In this document: positions 1-7,960 of the stretch, in pieces
How positions within the stretch are numbered: the stretch's first letter is position 1
How the letters are laid out: every line of letters starts with the position of its first letter
Assembly: GCA_965145485.1 (NCBI GenBank)
Contig: CBCTCU010000038.1
Location: 1 to 25,715, forward strand
Direction: 5' to 3'
DNA: 25,715 nucleotides
Source: CABQCM01 sp965145485
GTDB taxonomy: Bacteria > Bacillota > Clostridia > Oscillospirales > Acutalibacteraceae
Position numbers and translations under genes: made by a program
The notes under the pieces: model-generated
The model's database searches: none
What the model saw: the letters and a program-made list of their open reading frames with translations, nothing else
Told to the model about the DNA's origin: nothing

Positions 1-2
1 AG

Positions 3-224
3 GGGCTGCCCATAGCGGGCTTGGACGGGTACCGTACGCTGCAAAGTCTCAGCGTGATGCGGCGCGGCCCCGGACGCCAGCTGTTCCTGAGCATCCTTTC
101 CTACGTGACGCTGGGGCTTCTTGTGGCGGCCGGAGGGGTATTCTTTTGGAACGCACACAATCCGATTCTACTACTTTTCTGCCTGTATTTGGGTGTCTTA
201 TTGCCCTATCGGGAAAAACACTAA
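3..224 (+). CDS. C-terminal end of an M50 (site-2 protease) family metallopeptidase, partial
   Basis: The open frame enters from the left edge, so the N-terminus and the HExxH zinc site lie outside the window. The visible 73 residues begin with LPIAGLDGYRTL, which resembles the LPxxxLDG motif that carries the third zinc ligand (Asp) of site-2 proteases such as SpoIVFB and YwhC-like enzymes. After it comes one clear hydrophobic segment (about residues 30-64, rich in L, V, G and F) and a short basic tail, PYREKH. These are intramembrane proteases; in Clostridia the best-known one activates a sporulation sigma factor. The SpoIVFB assignment itself is not proven, since the usual reading is LDGG and here it is LDGY. 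A hairpin follows the stop directly. Confidence 0.6.
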   Translation, partial: GLPIAGLDGYRTLQSLSVMRRGPGRQLFLSILSYVTLGLLVAAGGVFFWNAHNPILLLFCLYLGVLLPYREKH

Positions 225-257
225 ATCACCCAGGCTGTTTACGCAGCCCGGGTGATT
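224..257. terminator. Hairpin between convergent genes, possible bidirectional terminator
   Basis: A 14-base stem (224-237 with 244-257, one mismatch) closes a six-base loop, TTTACG. It overlaps the stop codon of the protease gene and lies 43 bases beyond the end of rsmI, which converges from the other side. Neither side has a strong T-run, so it is a good stem but only a moderate intrinsic terminator. Confidence 0.5.
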
Positions 258-299
258 GACAGGGTCTGAATTTGTTGTACTACGCCGTTGGATGGGCGG

Positions 300-1130
300 C
301 TAATCGCAAAGCTGTTTATAAATATCGCCTTTTTTGTGGCCGGTGCGCGACGCGGCCTCCTTTGCCGCGAGGGAGGCGCTCTGCCCTTGCGCCATCAGCG
401 AGCGGGCAAGATCGACCGCTTGGTCGAGCGGGGGAGAGGCTGCATCTGCCTCGGGTTCTACAGCGCCTTCGACAATGAGCACGAATTCGCCCCGGGGCGG
501 ATTGGCCTCGTAATGCGCTACGGCTTGGGATAACGTGGTCAGAATGGTTTCCTCATGGATTTTTGTCAGCTCCCGAACCAGGGATATGCGACGGTCGCCC
601 AGAGCGTCCAGCAGGTCCTGCAAAGTCGAGCGCAGCTTGTGCGGCGCCTCATAAAAAACCATCGTGCGGCGCTCCAACCGGATTTCCTCCAAATGCTCCC
701 GCCGGCTCTTTCGGTTCATGCTCAAAAAGCCTTCAAAGGTAAAACGTCCGCAGGACAGCCCCGACACGGCCAGGGCGGTGACCACTGCGCTCGGGCCGGG
801 CACCGCCACCACCGGCACCCCGCTTTGGCGGCAGAGCGCCACCAGATCCTCGCCGGGGTCGGAGATGGCCGGCATGCCCGCATCGGTGACTAGGGCGGCG
901 CTTTCTCCGGCCATGAGGCGGTCGATGATGCGCCCGCTGGCCTGATACCGGTTGTGCTCGTGGTAGCTGATCAGAGGAGTATGTATCTCAAAACGGCTGC
1001 ACAGCTTGCGGGTGACGCGGGTGTCCTCGGCGGCGATGAAATCCACCTGCTGCAAGGTTCGAATCGCACGGGGGGAAAAGTCGTCCAGATTACCGATGGG
1101 GGTCCCCACTACATATAAGCTACCGCTCAT
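300..1130 (-). CDS. rsmI: 16S rRNA (cytidine(1402)-2'-O)-methyltransferase RsmI
   Basis: RsmI transfers a methyl group from SAM to the 2'-O of C1402 in the decoding centre of 16S rRNA, tuning start-codon choice and fidelity. The 276-residue protein has the usual length. It shows the tetrapyrrole-methylase-fold signatures: GTPIGNLDD at residues 9-17, AAEDTR near 33-38, TDAGMPAISDPGE near 82-94, and VPGPSA near 110. It ends with the small helical C-terminal domain of the family (SLAAKEAASRTGHKKGDIYK). It is the last gene of a leftward operon with the trmN6-like gene and prmA, only three bases after the upstream stop. Its ribosome binding site, AGGAGGAGG, is made of the codons for the final Arg-Arg-Arg of the upstream protein, which implies translational coupling. 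Confidence 0.95.
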   Translation of the reverse strand: MSGSLYVVGTPIGNLDDFSPRAIRTLQQVDFIAAEDTRVTRKLCSRFEIHTPLISYHEHNRYQASGRIIDRLMAGESAALVTDAGMPAISDPGEDLVALCRQSGVPVVAVPGPSAVVTALAVSGLSCGRFTFEGFLSMNRKSRREHLEEIRLERRTMVFYEAPHKLRSTLQDLLDALGDRRISLVRELTKIHEETILTTLSQAVAHYEANPPRGEFVLIVEGAVEPEADAASPPLDQAVDLARSLMAQGQSASLAAKEAASRTGHKKGDIYKQLCD

Positions 1131-1133
1131 CGT

Positions 1134-2168
1134 CTACCTCCTCCTGTCATTCATCGTATCCCTGTTGAAGCTGGATGTCCAAGGCTCCTCCGATAAGATG
1201 AGCATATCCTCCACCCGAAGCCCGGGACGGGCGCAGCGCCGCCCCTCGACCAGCGCCAGGAAGGGGGCGGCCCCCCGGCGGTGGCTGACCAGTTGGAGCC
1301 GCTTGGGCTCGATGTGAGCGGCGCGCAGGGCCACCATCAGATCACACAGCCGTTCGGGCCGGTGGCACAGGGAAAAGCGGCCGCCCGGGTGCAGGAGGCG
1401 GGCCGCCGCCGCGGCCACCTCCTCCAGGGTGCAGCAAATTTCCTCGCGCGCGACCGCCAGCGAGGGATGGGGGCTGGACTTACCGCTTCCCGCCGCGAAA
1501 AAGGGGGGATTGCAGCTCACGATGTCGTAGCCGCCTGCCGGCAAAACGCCCTCCAGCCCGCGCAGGTCGGCGCAGTGAGGATGGATACGCTGACGCAACC
1601 CCTGTTCCTCCACCGCCCGGTCAAGCAGAGAGACGGCCTGCGGCTGAATTTCCACCGCATCGCATACCGTTGGGCCGCCGTCTCGAGCCCATAGCAGGGG
1701 AATAATGCCGCAGCCCGATCCCAGATCGCAAGCCCGCTCGTGCGCGCGGGGAGCGGCGAACCGGGCCAGCAGAATCGAGTCGACCGAAAAGCGATGGATG
1801 TCGTCGCAATAGACATAGACCCCATCCCCGAGCGGTTCTCGGCGGATCGTTTGGCCTGCCGCAACGCCGGGGAGCATGAAAGAAGCATTGCCCGAACATC
1901 GGGACACACACGCAGCCCCGTCACGTCTGGAAAAAATGAGGGTGCCAGGCGCGTCGGTACTAGGAGGATCGGGCTCTGCGGGTGCCGTATCGCCAGCCAG
2001 ACTCATGAAAGCGGTTTGGAATCCGCTCGCAGCTTCGGTCTGGGGCATAGGACTATCGCCCAACGGCTGCACGATACCGCCGGGTACGGCCGTTGATTGA
2101 TCGCTGTCGTGTCGCCCGGCCTCCAACCCATTCCCGGCCTGGAAGGGGGTATCCCGGTGCGCCGTCAC
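1134..2168 (-). CDS. tRNA1(Val) A37 N6-methyltransferase-like protein (TrmN6/YfiC family) with a long N-terminal extension
   Basis: This is a class I SAM-dependent methyltransferase. The motif DLGSGCG (residues 148-154) binds SAM, and CNPPFF (219-224) is the N6-adenine/glutamine methyltransferase catalytic signature. The segment DDIHRFSVDSILLARF near 122-137 is typical of the YfiC/TrmN6 family, which methylates A37 of tRNA. The family usually begins just before this segment and is about 245 residues long; here the frame gives 344. The GTG at 2168 overlaps the prmA stop (GTGA), as in coupled operons. An ATG at 1877 (MLPGVAAGQ) would give a normal-sized protein of 247 residues but would leave 288 untranslated bases and has no clear ribosome binding site. 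The first 97 residues look low-complexity. Enzyme family is sure; start and exact substrate are not. Confidence 0.85.
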   Translation of the reverse strand: MTAHRDTPFQAGNGLEAGRHDSDQSTAVPGGIVQPLGDSPMPQTEAASGFQTAFMSLAGDTAPAEPDPPSTDAPGTLIFSRRDGAACVSRCSGNASFMLPGVAAGQTIRREPLGDGVYVYCDDIHRFSVDSILLARFAAPRAHERACDLGSGCGIIPLLWARDGGPTVCDAVEIQPQAVSLLDRAVEEQGLRQRIHPHCADLRGLEGVLPAGGYDIVSCNPPFFAAGSGKSSPHPSLAVAREEICCTLEEVAAAAARLLHPGGRFSLCHRPERLCDLMVALRAAHIEPKRLQLVSHRRGAAPFLALVEGRRCARPGLRVEDMLILSEEPWTSSFNRDTMNDRRR

Positions 2169-3091
2169 TTTGCCGGTATCGCGCGTGCGGCAATGGCCGT
2201 CCAGCCGCGTTCACGCTTTATTTCCACAATGTCAAACCTGTCTTTTAACGAAGCGAGGATTTCCTCCTCGCGCTGGTCGATGATCCCGCTCATCAGATAG
2301 ACCGCCCCCGGCTTCAGATAGTCGAGGATGGAACCGTTGAGCTCGAGGATGACGTCGGCCACAATGTTGGCCGCCACCATGTCGTATCGGCCGTTGACCC
2401 GATCGGTCAGGCTGCCGGCAAGGGCCTCAAATCGATCCTCCACCCGGTTTAGAGCGGCGTTTTCAGCCGCCGTACGCACCGCCGTCGGGTCGATGTCAAC
2501 GCCGACCGCCCTTTTGGCCCCCAGCAGCAGGGCGGCGATCGAAAGAATGCCGCTGCCGCAGCCGACGTCGAGAATTTCCATACCGGGGGATACGTAGCGC
2601 TCGATGAGCTCCAAGCACATGCGGGTGGTTTCGTGCGCGCCGGTACCGAAGGCCATCCCCGGCTCCATGGTCAGCACGGTGCGTCCGCTATCCCCGGCAG
2701 GCTCCTCCCAGGCCGGCTGGATCAAAAGACGGTCGCCGACGGGGAGAGGTTTAAAATATTTTTTCCATTCATTTGCCCAGTCGTCCTGCCGGCAGACCCG
2801 CTCCTGGCTGGAGAAGGGGATACCCTCGGCCGCAAAGCGCTCGCGCAAAAAGGCCAGCGCCTCGGCCGGATTGTCCTCCTCGCTCAGGTAGATATGGATG
2901 AGCCCGACCGAACGATCCTTGGAGAGAAGCTCCTCATCGATCAAATCGATGTGGGCGATATCGTTGACCTCCTGTTCGAGGTTCCGGTAATCTTCAATAT
3001 ACATACCGTACGGCGCCGCCATCTGGGCGATGTCGCAGGCCCGGTCGAGCAAATCGGCGGGCAGGGTGAGTATAATTTCCTGACAGTCCAA
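2165..3091 (-). CDS. prmA: Ribosomal protein L11 methyltransferase PrmA
   Basis: PrmA methylates lysines and the N-terminus of ribosomal protein L11. The 308-residue protein has an N-terminal substrate-binding domain and a C-terminal Rossmann methyltransferase domain with EPGMAFGTGAHETTRMCL, DVGCGSGIL and the family-typical MVAANIVADVI. I place the start at TTG 3091 (MDCQEIILTLPAD). As I recall the family, it begins Met-Asp-Trp-x-Glu just before the first strand, and GGATGGGATCA just upstream closely resembles the extended anti-SD complement at good spacing. ATG 3106 and ATG 3142 are in frame but lack a good ribosome binding site. It is the first gene of the operon prmA-trmN6-rsmI and overlaps the next start by four bases. 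No promoter stands out. Confidence 0.92.
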   Translation of the reverse strand: MDCQEIILTLPADLLDRACDIAQMAAPYGMYIEDYRNLEQEVNDIAHIDLIDEELLSKDRSVGLIHIYLSEEDNPAEALAFLRERFAAEGIPFSSQERVCRQDDWANEWKKYFKPLPVGDRLLIQPAWEEPAGDSGRTVLTMEPGMAFGTGAHETTRMCLELIERYVSPGMEILDVGCGSGILSIAALLLGAKRAVGVDIDPTAVRTAAENAALNRVEDRFEALAGSLTDRVNGRYDMVAANIVADVILELNGSILDYLKPGAVYLMSGIIDQREEEILASLKDRFDIVEIKRERGWTAIAARAIPAK

Positions 3092-3430
3092 TGTGATCCC
3101 ATCCATTTCTATCCATGTTTTTGATGTGAACAGGGAATGCATTATCGAGTATCAAGTTTCCCCATATTCTCTGTCTGTACGCGGCCATGCCGGAAGGAAA
3201 GCTTGCTGCGACGACGCGTGGTCCGGTAGTTGGATTCCCGCAAGCGCTACGAGCGGGCCCTGTGTTTGCCGGCTCGTGTGCCGTCCGCGCCGGAGTCATG
3301 CTTGCGGAAATCTCGACTGGTCATGGCCGGATTCGCCCTTTTGCCCTCACGCCTCGGTTTGCCGCGGTAATGCGGCGCAATACCGCCATGGCCCTTTTAC
3401 CGAATATGGCAGGCAAACCGCAAAGGGCCG
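3092..3430. other. Intergenic region between the deacetylase gene and prmA
   Basis: About 340 bases with no convincing gene on either strand. On the minus strand, beyond the deacetylase stop, GGCCCTTT (3422-3429) can pair with AAAGGGCC (3389-3396) across a long loop. This is a weak terminator candidate without a T-run. Short open frames here have no ribosome binding sites or recognisable content. The prmA promoter should lie in this stretch, but I see no clear box pair. Confidence 0.4.
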
Positions 3431-4360
3431 TTAATTGTTCACCCGGTGGTGAACCGGCTTGATATCGGCCGAAAGCTTGCCGAAGTGATAGCCCTTATCT
3501 TTGTAAAATTGGATGATTTGCGGCAGCGCTTCTACCGTCGTATCCTTGACCCCCGTATCGTGCATTAACAGCACCACACGCTGCTGGTTGCCGGTTTGCT
3601 TTTTGACATTCTTAAGCAGGGTAGAGGCAGGGATATGGTTGCCGTCAGCATCGCCCGAATCGCAGTTCCAATCAAAGTAGGAGTATCCCTTGGCCTCCAC
3701 CGCGGAAACCAGCCGGGTCATGATGCCCTCGTTGTATTTCTTGCTGGTGGTATTGCTTGAGCCGCCGGGAAAGCGGATGATATTGGGGACGTATCCCAGG
3801 ATGTCCTTAACCTTGTTTCCCACCCGGGTGAGGTCGTCAAAAAAAGCCTCGTCCGACGCGTAGAGCTCTTTGTAATCGTGGGTGTCGGTATGAAGGCCAA
3901 CAGCATGTCCGGCCTCGGCAATGTTTTTTACATATTCTATTTTACTGGTCCCTTTGACAAAAAAAGTGGCGGTTACGCCACTTTCCTTGAGGATATCGAG
4001 GATTTTTAAGGTGTTGTCCGATGGGCCGTCGTCAAAGGTCAGGTAGACAATCGGAAGCGTTTCCTCGGAATATATCTTCTTTTTCGCGGCAAGCTGTGCT
4101 TTTAGAGAGGAAAGGGTATCCTCGTATTCTTTCATTGCAGCCTCGTTTTCTTCCAGTGTGCTTTGCTGGGCGTCGAGCTGCTCCTGCATCTGCTGAATCT
4201 GGCTTTGATTCTGTTCAAGCTGTTTTGTGAGCTCGTCCCGTTCCCGGCTGGCGACGGAACTGGTCAGGACCGCCGTCACAGTGATGGATAACGCCACCAA
4301 AACCGCCATAACGACAATCAGTAATGAAGTACTCCGTTGCTTTCTCTTCTCCTGTTCCAT
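3431..4360 (-). CDS. Membrane-anchored polysaccharide (peptidoglycan) deacetylase, NodB/CE4 domain
   Basis: This enzyme removes N-acetyl groups from an extracytoplasmic polysaccharide, most likely peptidoglycan or another wall glycan. The 309-residue protein has a basic N-terminus, one membrane helix (about 12-35, an uncleaved anchor), a Gln/Glu-rich coiled coil (about 40-95) and a NodB domain. All five CE4 motifs are visible: TFDDGP (metal-binding Asp pair), HTDTH (two metal-binding His), RFPGGS, DWNCDSGDA and LMHDT. The ATG at 4360 is preceded by GAGGTG at good spacing, so it is preferred over the GTG nine bases upstream. It is transcribed alone, leftward. Substrate is inferred from family and topology only; the role could be lysozyme resistance or sporulation. 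Confidence 0.88.
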   Translation of the reverse strand: MEQEKRKQRSTSLLIVVMAVLVALSITVTAVLTSSVASRERDELTKQLEQNQSQIQQMQEQLDAQQSTLEENEAAMKEYEDTLSSLKAQLAAKKKIYSEETLPIVYLTFDDGPSDNTLKILDILKESGVTATFFVKGTSKIEYVKNIAEAGHAVGLHTDTHDYKELYASDEAFFDDLTRVGNKVKDILGYVPNIIRFPGGSSNTTSKKYNEGIMTRLVSAVEAKGYSYFDWNCDSGDADGNHIPASTLLKNVKKQTGNQQRVVLLMHDTGVKDTTVEALPQIIQFYKDKGYHFGKLSADIKPVHHRVNN

Positions 4361-4388
4361 TCCGCTCACCTCATCTCTTTCTACTGTT

Positions 4389-4394
4389 ATTATA
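4389..4394 (-). promoter_or_regulatory. Probable -10 box for the deacetylase gene
   Basis: On the minus strand the hexamer TATAAT lies 28 bases upstream of the ATG at 4360, in an AT-rich stretch. No good -35 box is found 16-18 bases further up, so another sigma factor or an activator may be involved. Confidence 0.35.
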
Positions 4395-4440
4395 CTTTAT
4401 AGTGCCTTGTTATATTTCTCTAAAAATATATTACATTAAT

Positions 4441-5586
4441 TTAACCACCTGCCAAGGCGCGGTTGAAGGGGCGCCCGCGCAGGAACACCCGGCGCACCTG
4501 CAAGGCCGGGTCGACCACAACCAAATCGGCCTGTTTGCCGATCTCGATTGAGCCGATTTTATCGTCGAGCCCAAGCAGGCGGGCGGGATTGATGGTAGCG
4601 GCGCGCAATGCCGTGTCAAAGGGGATGCCGAAACGCGCCGCCCTGCGCAGTACCTCCATGAGGGTGACGGCCGAGCCGGCTATGGTGCCGTCGGCGCCCC
4701 GGCATAGCCCGTTTACCACCCGGATGGGAATATCCCCGAGGGCGTATTCCCCCTCGGGCAACCCGGCGGGGGCCAGCCCATCGCTGATCAGTATAGCCCG
4801 GTCGCGCCCAAGAAGCCGGAAGGCGGTGCGGATGACGGCCGGGTGAAGGTGGTTGCCGTCGGCAATGAGCTCGGCGGTGGGGGCGGCCTTGGCGTCAAAT
4901 ACCGCCCCCACAATCCCCGGTTCGCGATGGCCGAAGCCGCTCATGGCGTTGAACAGATGGATAATATGGCGCGCACCCATCTCCATCGCCCGCACAGCGG
5001 TATCGTAGCTGGCGTTGGAATGGGCAATGCCGACAAGATAACGGTCTTTTGCGCGGGCGATGAATTCCATACCGCCCGGCAGCTCGGGCGCAACATCCAC
5101 CATGCGTACCAGGCCGCCGCTTTGCCGGTCAAGCTCCTCCACCAGTTCAAAATCCGGGTCGAGTAGGTTCTCTTTGGGCTGAATCCCCGATTTTTCGGGG
5201 GAAAAAAAGGGGCCCTCCAAATGAATGCCGAGAATGTGCGCCCCGCCCGTGCGCGCCGTATCCCGAACGGCGGCTACCTGTTCGAGCAACGCTTCCCTTG
5301 GCTGGCTGATGGTCGTCGGCACAAAGGAGGTAACCCCCTCCTTAGCGAGAAAGCGCGCCATTTTGGCGATGGCGGCGGGCGATGCGTCGGATAGCTGCGC
5401 CCCCCCGCAGCCGTGGATGTGCACGTCGATCAGGCCGGGCAGGACGATGCACCCCTGCATATCATAGGTCTGCGCCTCATGCCCCGTTGGTGGATCAAAG
5501 GAGACAATGTTGCCTCCTTCGACTTGAATCTGCCCTTCCCGCAGGACAAAGTCGCCGTCAAAATACCGCGCGTTAACCAATCGCAT
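4441..5586 (-). CDS. nagA: N-acetylglucosamine-6-phosphate deacetylase NagA
   Basis: NagA converts N-acetylglucosamine-6-phosphate to glucosamine-6-phosphate and acetate in the cytosol, feeding amino sugars into glycolysis or back to wall synthesis. The 381-residue protein matches family length. Amidohydrolase landmarks are in order: VHIHG (residues 55-59), HLEGPF with the metal-binding Glu at about 124, AHSNA (His 189), HLFNAM (His 210) and the catalytic Asp in ISDG (about 269). The C-terminal IGSIEIGKQADLVVVD closes the beta-sandwich domain. ATG 5586 follows AGAGGTG at nine bases. No nagB, transporter or regulator lies beside it; its divergent neighbour is a nucleotidyltransferase-like gene, so the two may share amino-sugar metabolism (inference). 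Confidence 0.94.
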   Translation of the reverse strand: MRLVNARYFDGDFVLREGQIQVEGGNIVSFDPPTGHEAQTYDMQGCIVLPGLIDVHIHGCGGAQLSDASPAAIAKMARFLAKEGVTSFVPTTISQPREALLEQVAAVRDTARTGGAHILGIHLEGPFFSPEKSGIQPKENLLDPDFELVEELDRQSGGLVRMVDVAPELPGGMEFIARAKDRYLVGIAHSNASYDTAVRAMEMGARHIIHLFNAMSGFGHREPGIVGAVFDAKAAPTAELIADGNHLHPAVIRTAFRLLGRDRAILISDGLAPAGLPEGEYALGDIPIRVVNGLCRGADGTIAGSAVTLMEVLRRAARFGIPFDTALRAATINPARLLGLDDKIGSIEIGKQADLVVVDPALQVRRVFLRGRPFNRALAGG

Positions 5587-5622
5587 GCCGAATTACACCT
5601 CTTGACATTCGCATTTATTCTT

Positions 5623-5652
5623 AGTATATCATTTTGAATGGGTGTTTTTCAA
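5623..5652 (-). promoter_or_regulatory. Sigma-70-type promoter for nagA
   Basis: On the minus strand TTGAAA (5652-5647) and TATACT (5628-5623) are 18 bases apart, and the -10 box lies 36 bases before the nagA ATG. Confidence 0.65.
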
Positions 5653-5659
5653 GAACTGT

Positions 5660-5688
5660 TTGTAATTATCAGGGGTTTATGCTATAAT
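5660..5688 (+). promoter_or_regulatory. Sigma-70-type promoter with extended -10 for the nucleotidyltransferase gene
   Basis: TTGTAA (5660-5665) and a perfect TATAAT (5683-5688) are separated by 17 bases, and TGC just before the -10 box forms an extended -10. The -35 boxes of this promoter and of the nagA promoter are only seven bases apart, back to back. Confidence 0.75.
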
Positions 5689-5733
5689 ATTAATTCACAA
5701 ACTTTGGAAACGATTTGGAAGGAGCGATGCGGC

Positions 5734-6654
5734 ATGGCTCAAAAGGCCCTGGTCATCATGGCGGCCGGGATGGGCAGCCGGTTCGGCGGCTTGAAGCAGC
5801 TCGCGCAGGTCGGGCCGCGAGGGGAAAAGATCATTGATTACACGATTTACGACGCGGTGCGCGCCGGGTTTGACCGCGTGGTGTTTATTATTAAAGAGGA
5901 GCTTTACGATACCTTTCGGGAAGTGATCGGCGATCCGCTCTCCTCGCGCGTGAGGGTGGATTATGTATTCCAGCGACTGACGGCTTTGCCGGATGGTTTT
6001 TCCGTTCCTCCCGCACGGACCAAGCCTTGGGGAACCGGCCATGCGGTGCTCTGCTGCAAGGAGTCGGTGCGCGAGCCCTTTGCCGTGGTCAACGCTGACG
6101 ACTATTACGGCCCCTGCGCGCTGGAGAGCATCGCCCGCTTCCTGAACGGGGCCGGCGCCGGGCAGGACGGCAAGGCCCACTATTGCATGGCGGGCTATGT
6201 GCTGGACAATACCCTGACCGAAAATGGCTCGGTTTCGCGCGGGGTGTGCCGCATGGACGAGAGGGGAATGCTCGCCGGTATCACCGAGCACACCCAGATC
6301 GTACGGGGCCAGACGGGCCCCGAATCCATCGCTCCGGACGGGACACGGACGGCGCTTGCCCCCGACACGGTCGTTTCGATGAATTGCTGGGGCTTTACGC
6401 CCGACTTTTTTGATCGCCTGGAGGAGGGGTTTGCCAACTTTTTAAGCGACCCGGCCACCGATCGGATCAAGGGAGAGTTTTATCTTCCCCTGATGGCTGG
6501 CCGGTGCGTGGAGGAGGGGGTAGCCGACGTGCGGGTGCTCCCCACCCCAGACCGGTGGTACGGCGTGACCTATCCGGAGGATAAGGAGACGGTTTCGCGC
6601 GCTTTGGCGCAGATGGCCGGCGAGCGGTATCCCACCCCGTTGTGGGGGGCGTAA
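5734..6654 (+). CDS. Sugar-phosphate nucleotidyltransferase-like protein (NTP_transferase domain)
   Basis: The 306-residue protein begins with the nucleotide-binding signature AAGMGSRFGGLKQ (residues 10-22) of sugar-1-phosphate nucleotidyltransferases, followed by a conserved-looking KPWGTGHAVLCC and VNADDYYG, the metal-binding Asp region. Such enzymes couple a sugar-1-phosphate to an NTP, giving an activated sugar and pyrophosphate. Beyond the class, the sugar and nucleotide cannot be read from sequence. ATG 5734 is chosen because GGAAGGAG lies nine bases upstream; an upstream in-frame extension would overlap the promoter. The gene is divergent from nagA. An amino-sugar substrate is therefore plausible, as in pathways that pair such an enzyme with a hexosamine kinase, but no kinase is present here. 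Confidence 0.8.
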   Translation: MAQKALVIMAAGMGSRFGGLKQLAQVGPRGEKIIDYTIYDAVRAGFDRVVFIIKEELYDTFREVIGDPLSSRVRVDYVFQRLTALPDGFSVPPARTKPWGTGHAVLCCKESVREPFAVVNADDYYGPCALESIARFLNGAGAGQDGKAHYCMAGYVLDNTLTENGSVSRGVCRMDERGMLAGITEHTQIVRGQTGPESIAPDGTRTALAPDTVVSMNCWGFTPDFFDRLEEGFANFLSDPATDRIKGEFYLPLMAGRCVEEGVADVRVLPTPDRWYGVTYPEDKETVSRALAQMAGERYPTPLWGA

Positions 6655-6862
6655 TCGCGCGGGGCACCTGTTTGGCGTCCCTGATTTTGTCCGGGTATGC
6701 GGGGTGTGTCCTGCCGGATGCTGTCTTACCCGGCAAAGCGGCCGATCGGGTTACATACCGGAAAGTGCTGGAGGAAATTTACCCTAAGGGTGGGCGCGAT
6801 TTGTGCGGGCCTTCCATGGCTTAGCCAATGGCCGTCGCTGCGAAAACCGGAAGGAGGGCTTT

Positions 6863-7582
6863 ATGCCAAGCACCGTATTGATCACCGGCGGCTCGCGCGG
6901 TATCGGCGAGGCGGCCGTGCGGCGGTTTGCCGCCAGTGGATGGAATACTGCCTTTTGCTGGAAAGAGAGCGCTTCATGCGCGCAAGCCGTGGCGTACGGA
7001 ACCGGGGCGCTGGGAATCCAGGCCGATGTAGCTGACCCCCAGGCCGTCCAACGTATGGTCGAGCAGGTGGAACGGACTTTTGGGCACATCGATGTGCTGA
7101 TCAACAATGCAGGCTGCGGCCAATTTGGCCTGCTCCACCAGGTGACGGACGAGGAGTGGGATCGGTTGCTTGCAGTCAACCTGTCCGGGCCGTTTTATGC
7201 CGTTCGGGCGGTTTTGCCCGGGATGATCCGCCGGCATTCGGGGTGCATTATCAACCTGTCCTCGATTTGGGGGATGTGCGGCGCATCCTGCGAGGCGGCT
7301 TATTCGGCGGCCAAAGCGGGGGTCATCGGCCTGACCAAGGCGCTGGCTAAGGAGGTCGGCCCCTCTGGAATCCGCGTCAACTGCGTCGCCCCCGGTTTGG
7401 TGGACACGGATATGAACGCCCGTCTGACCGATTCGGAGCGGCGGGCAATGACCGAGGAAACCCCCTTGCTTCGCATGGGCAGGGCGGAGGAAATTGCCGG
7501 GTTGCTGTTTTACCTTGCGGGGGATCAGGCCTCCTTTCTCACCGGCCAGGTCATCAGCCCCAACGGCGGGCTGGTGATATGA
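6863..7582 (+). CDS. Short-chain dehydrogenase/reductase, FabG-like
   Basis: A classical 239-residue SDR that transfers hydride between NAD(P)H and a carbonyl or alcohol substrate. It shows the Rossmann motif TGGSRGIG (8-14 region), the structural NNAG (81-84) and the catalytic tetrad Asn106, Ser134, Tyr147 and Lys151 (YSAAK). APGLVDTDM is the usual loop after the catalytic helix, and the end SPNGGLVI matches FabG-type C-termini. The Arg in the glycine motif (SRG) suggests NADPH. ATG 6863 follows AAGGAGG at five bases. It stands alone, without fab genes beside it, so a role in fatty-acid synthesis is not supported by context; specificity is unknown. Its last codons are part of a repeat found again 154 bases downstream. 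Confidence 0.85.
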   Translation: MPSTVLITGGSRGIGEAAVRRFAASGWNTAFCWKESASCAQAVAYGTGALGIQADVADPQAVQRMVEQVERTFGHIDVLINNAGCGQFGLLHQVTDEEWDRLLAVNLSGPFYAVRAVLPGMIRRHSGCIINLSSIWGMCGASCEAAYSAAKAGVIGLTKALAKEVGPSGIRVNCVAPGLVDTDMNARLTDSERRAMTEETPLLRMGRAEEIAGLLFYLAGDQASFLTGQVISPNGGLVI

Positions 7583-7643
7583 GGTCTATTAGGGTAAAAT
7601 GCCCGCGCAAAATGTTACAGGGCAAATCCTGTGCGAAACCAAA
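7550..7643 (+). repeat. Imperfect direct repeat, copy 1 (end of SDR gene and its 3' flank)
   Basis: This copy spans the last codons and stop of the SDR gene and about 60 bases after it. The first core (7564-7584) is identical over 21 bases to 7718-7738; the remainder is roughly 70% alike by eye. Each copy holds TGCCC and GGGCA 15 bases apart, able to form a small stem. Confidence 0.7.
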
Positions 7644-7960
7644 GGCGTTGGGATGCGGGGGCGTCGAGCGCCATGACAGGCGGGGCGCATTGCCCTCCGA
7701 CCCGGCATCCGCCACGGCGGCGGGCTGGTGATATGAGGATCGTTAGGATGAAATGCCCGAGCAAAACATTGCAGGGCAGCTCCCCTATAGAAAGCAAAAA
7801 ACAAAGTGCTGAAAGGTAGGCGGCCGCACATCGCGGCGGGGAGAGAGGCCATCCTTTCATAACGAAACGGTTGCCTTGACGCAGGCTGCGTACTCGTTTT
7901 TTGTCCTGCGGATGCCGGCGGGCCGGATCATGAACGGATCATCTGGAAAGGGATGGGACT
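7583..7960. other. Intergenic region between the SDR gene and mnmA
   Basis: About 380 bases with no supportable gene. It holds both copies of the direct repeat (the second entirely). No clear promoter for mnmA was found; the ribosome binding site GGAAAGGGATGGG is just before its ATG. Confidence 0.5.
7704..7797 (+). repeat. Imperfect direct repeat, copy 2
   Basis: This is offset 154 bases from copy 1. It includes a non-functional echo of the SDR C-terminus (GGLVI and stop) followed by the same 3' flank. It suggests an old tandem duplication of the SDR gene's end, or the last remnant of a second SDR gene lost by deletion. Confidence 0.7.
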
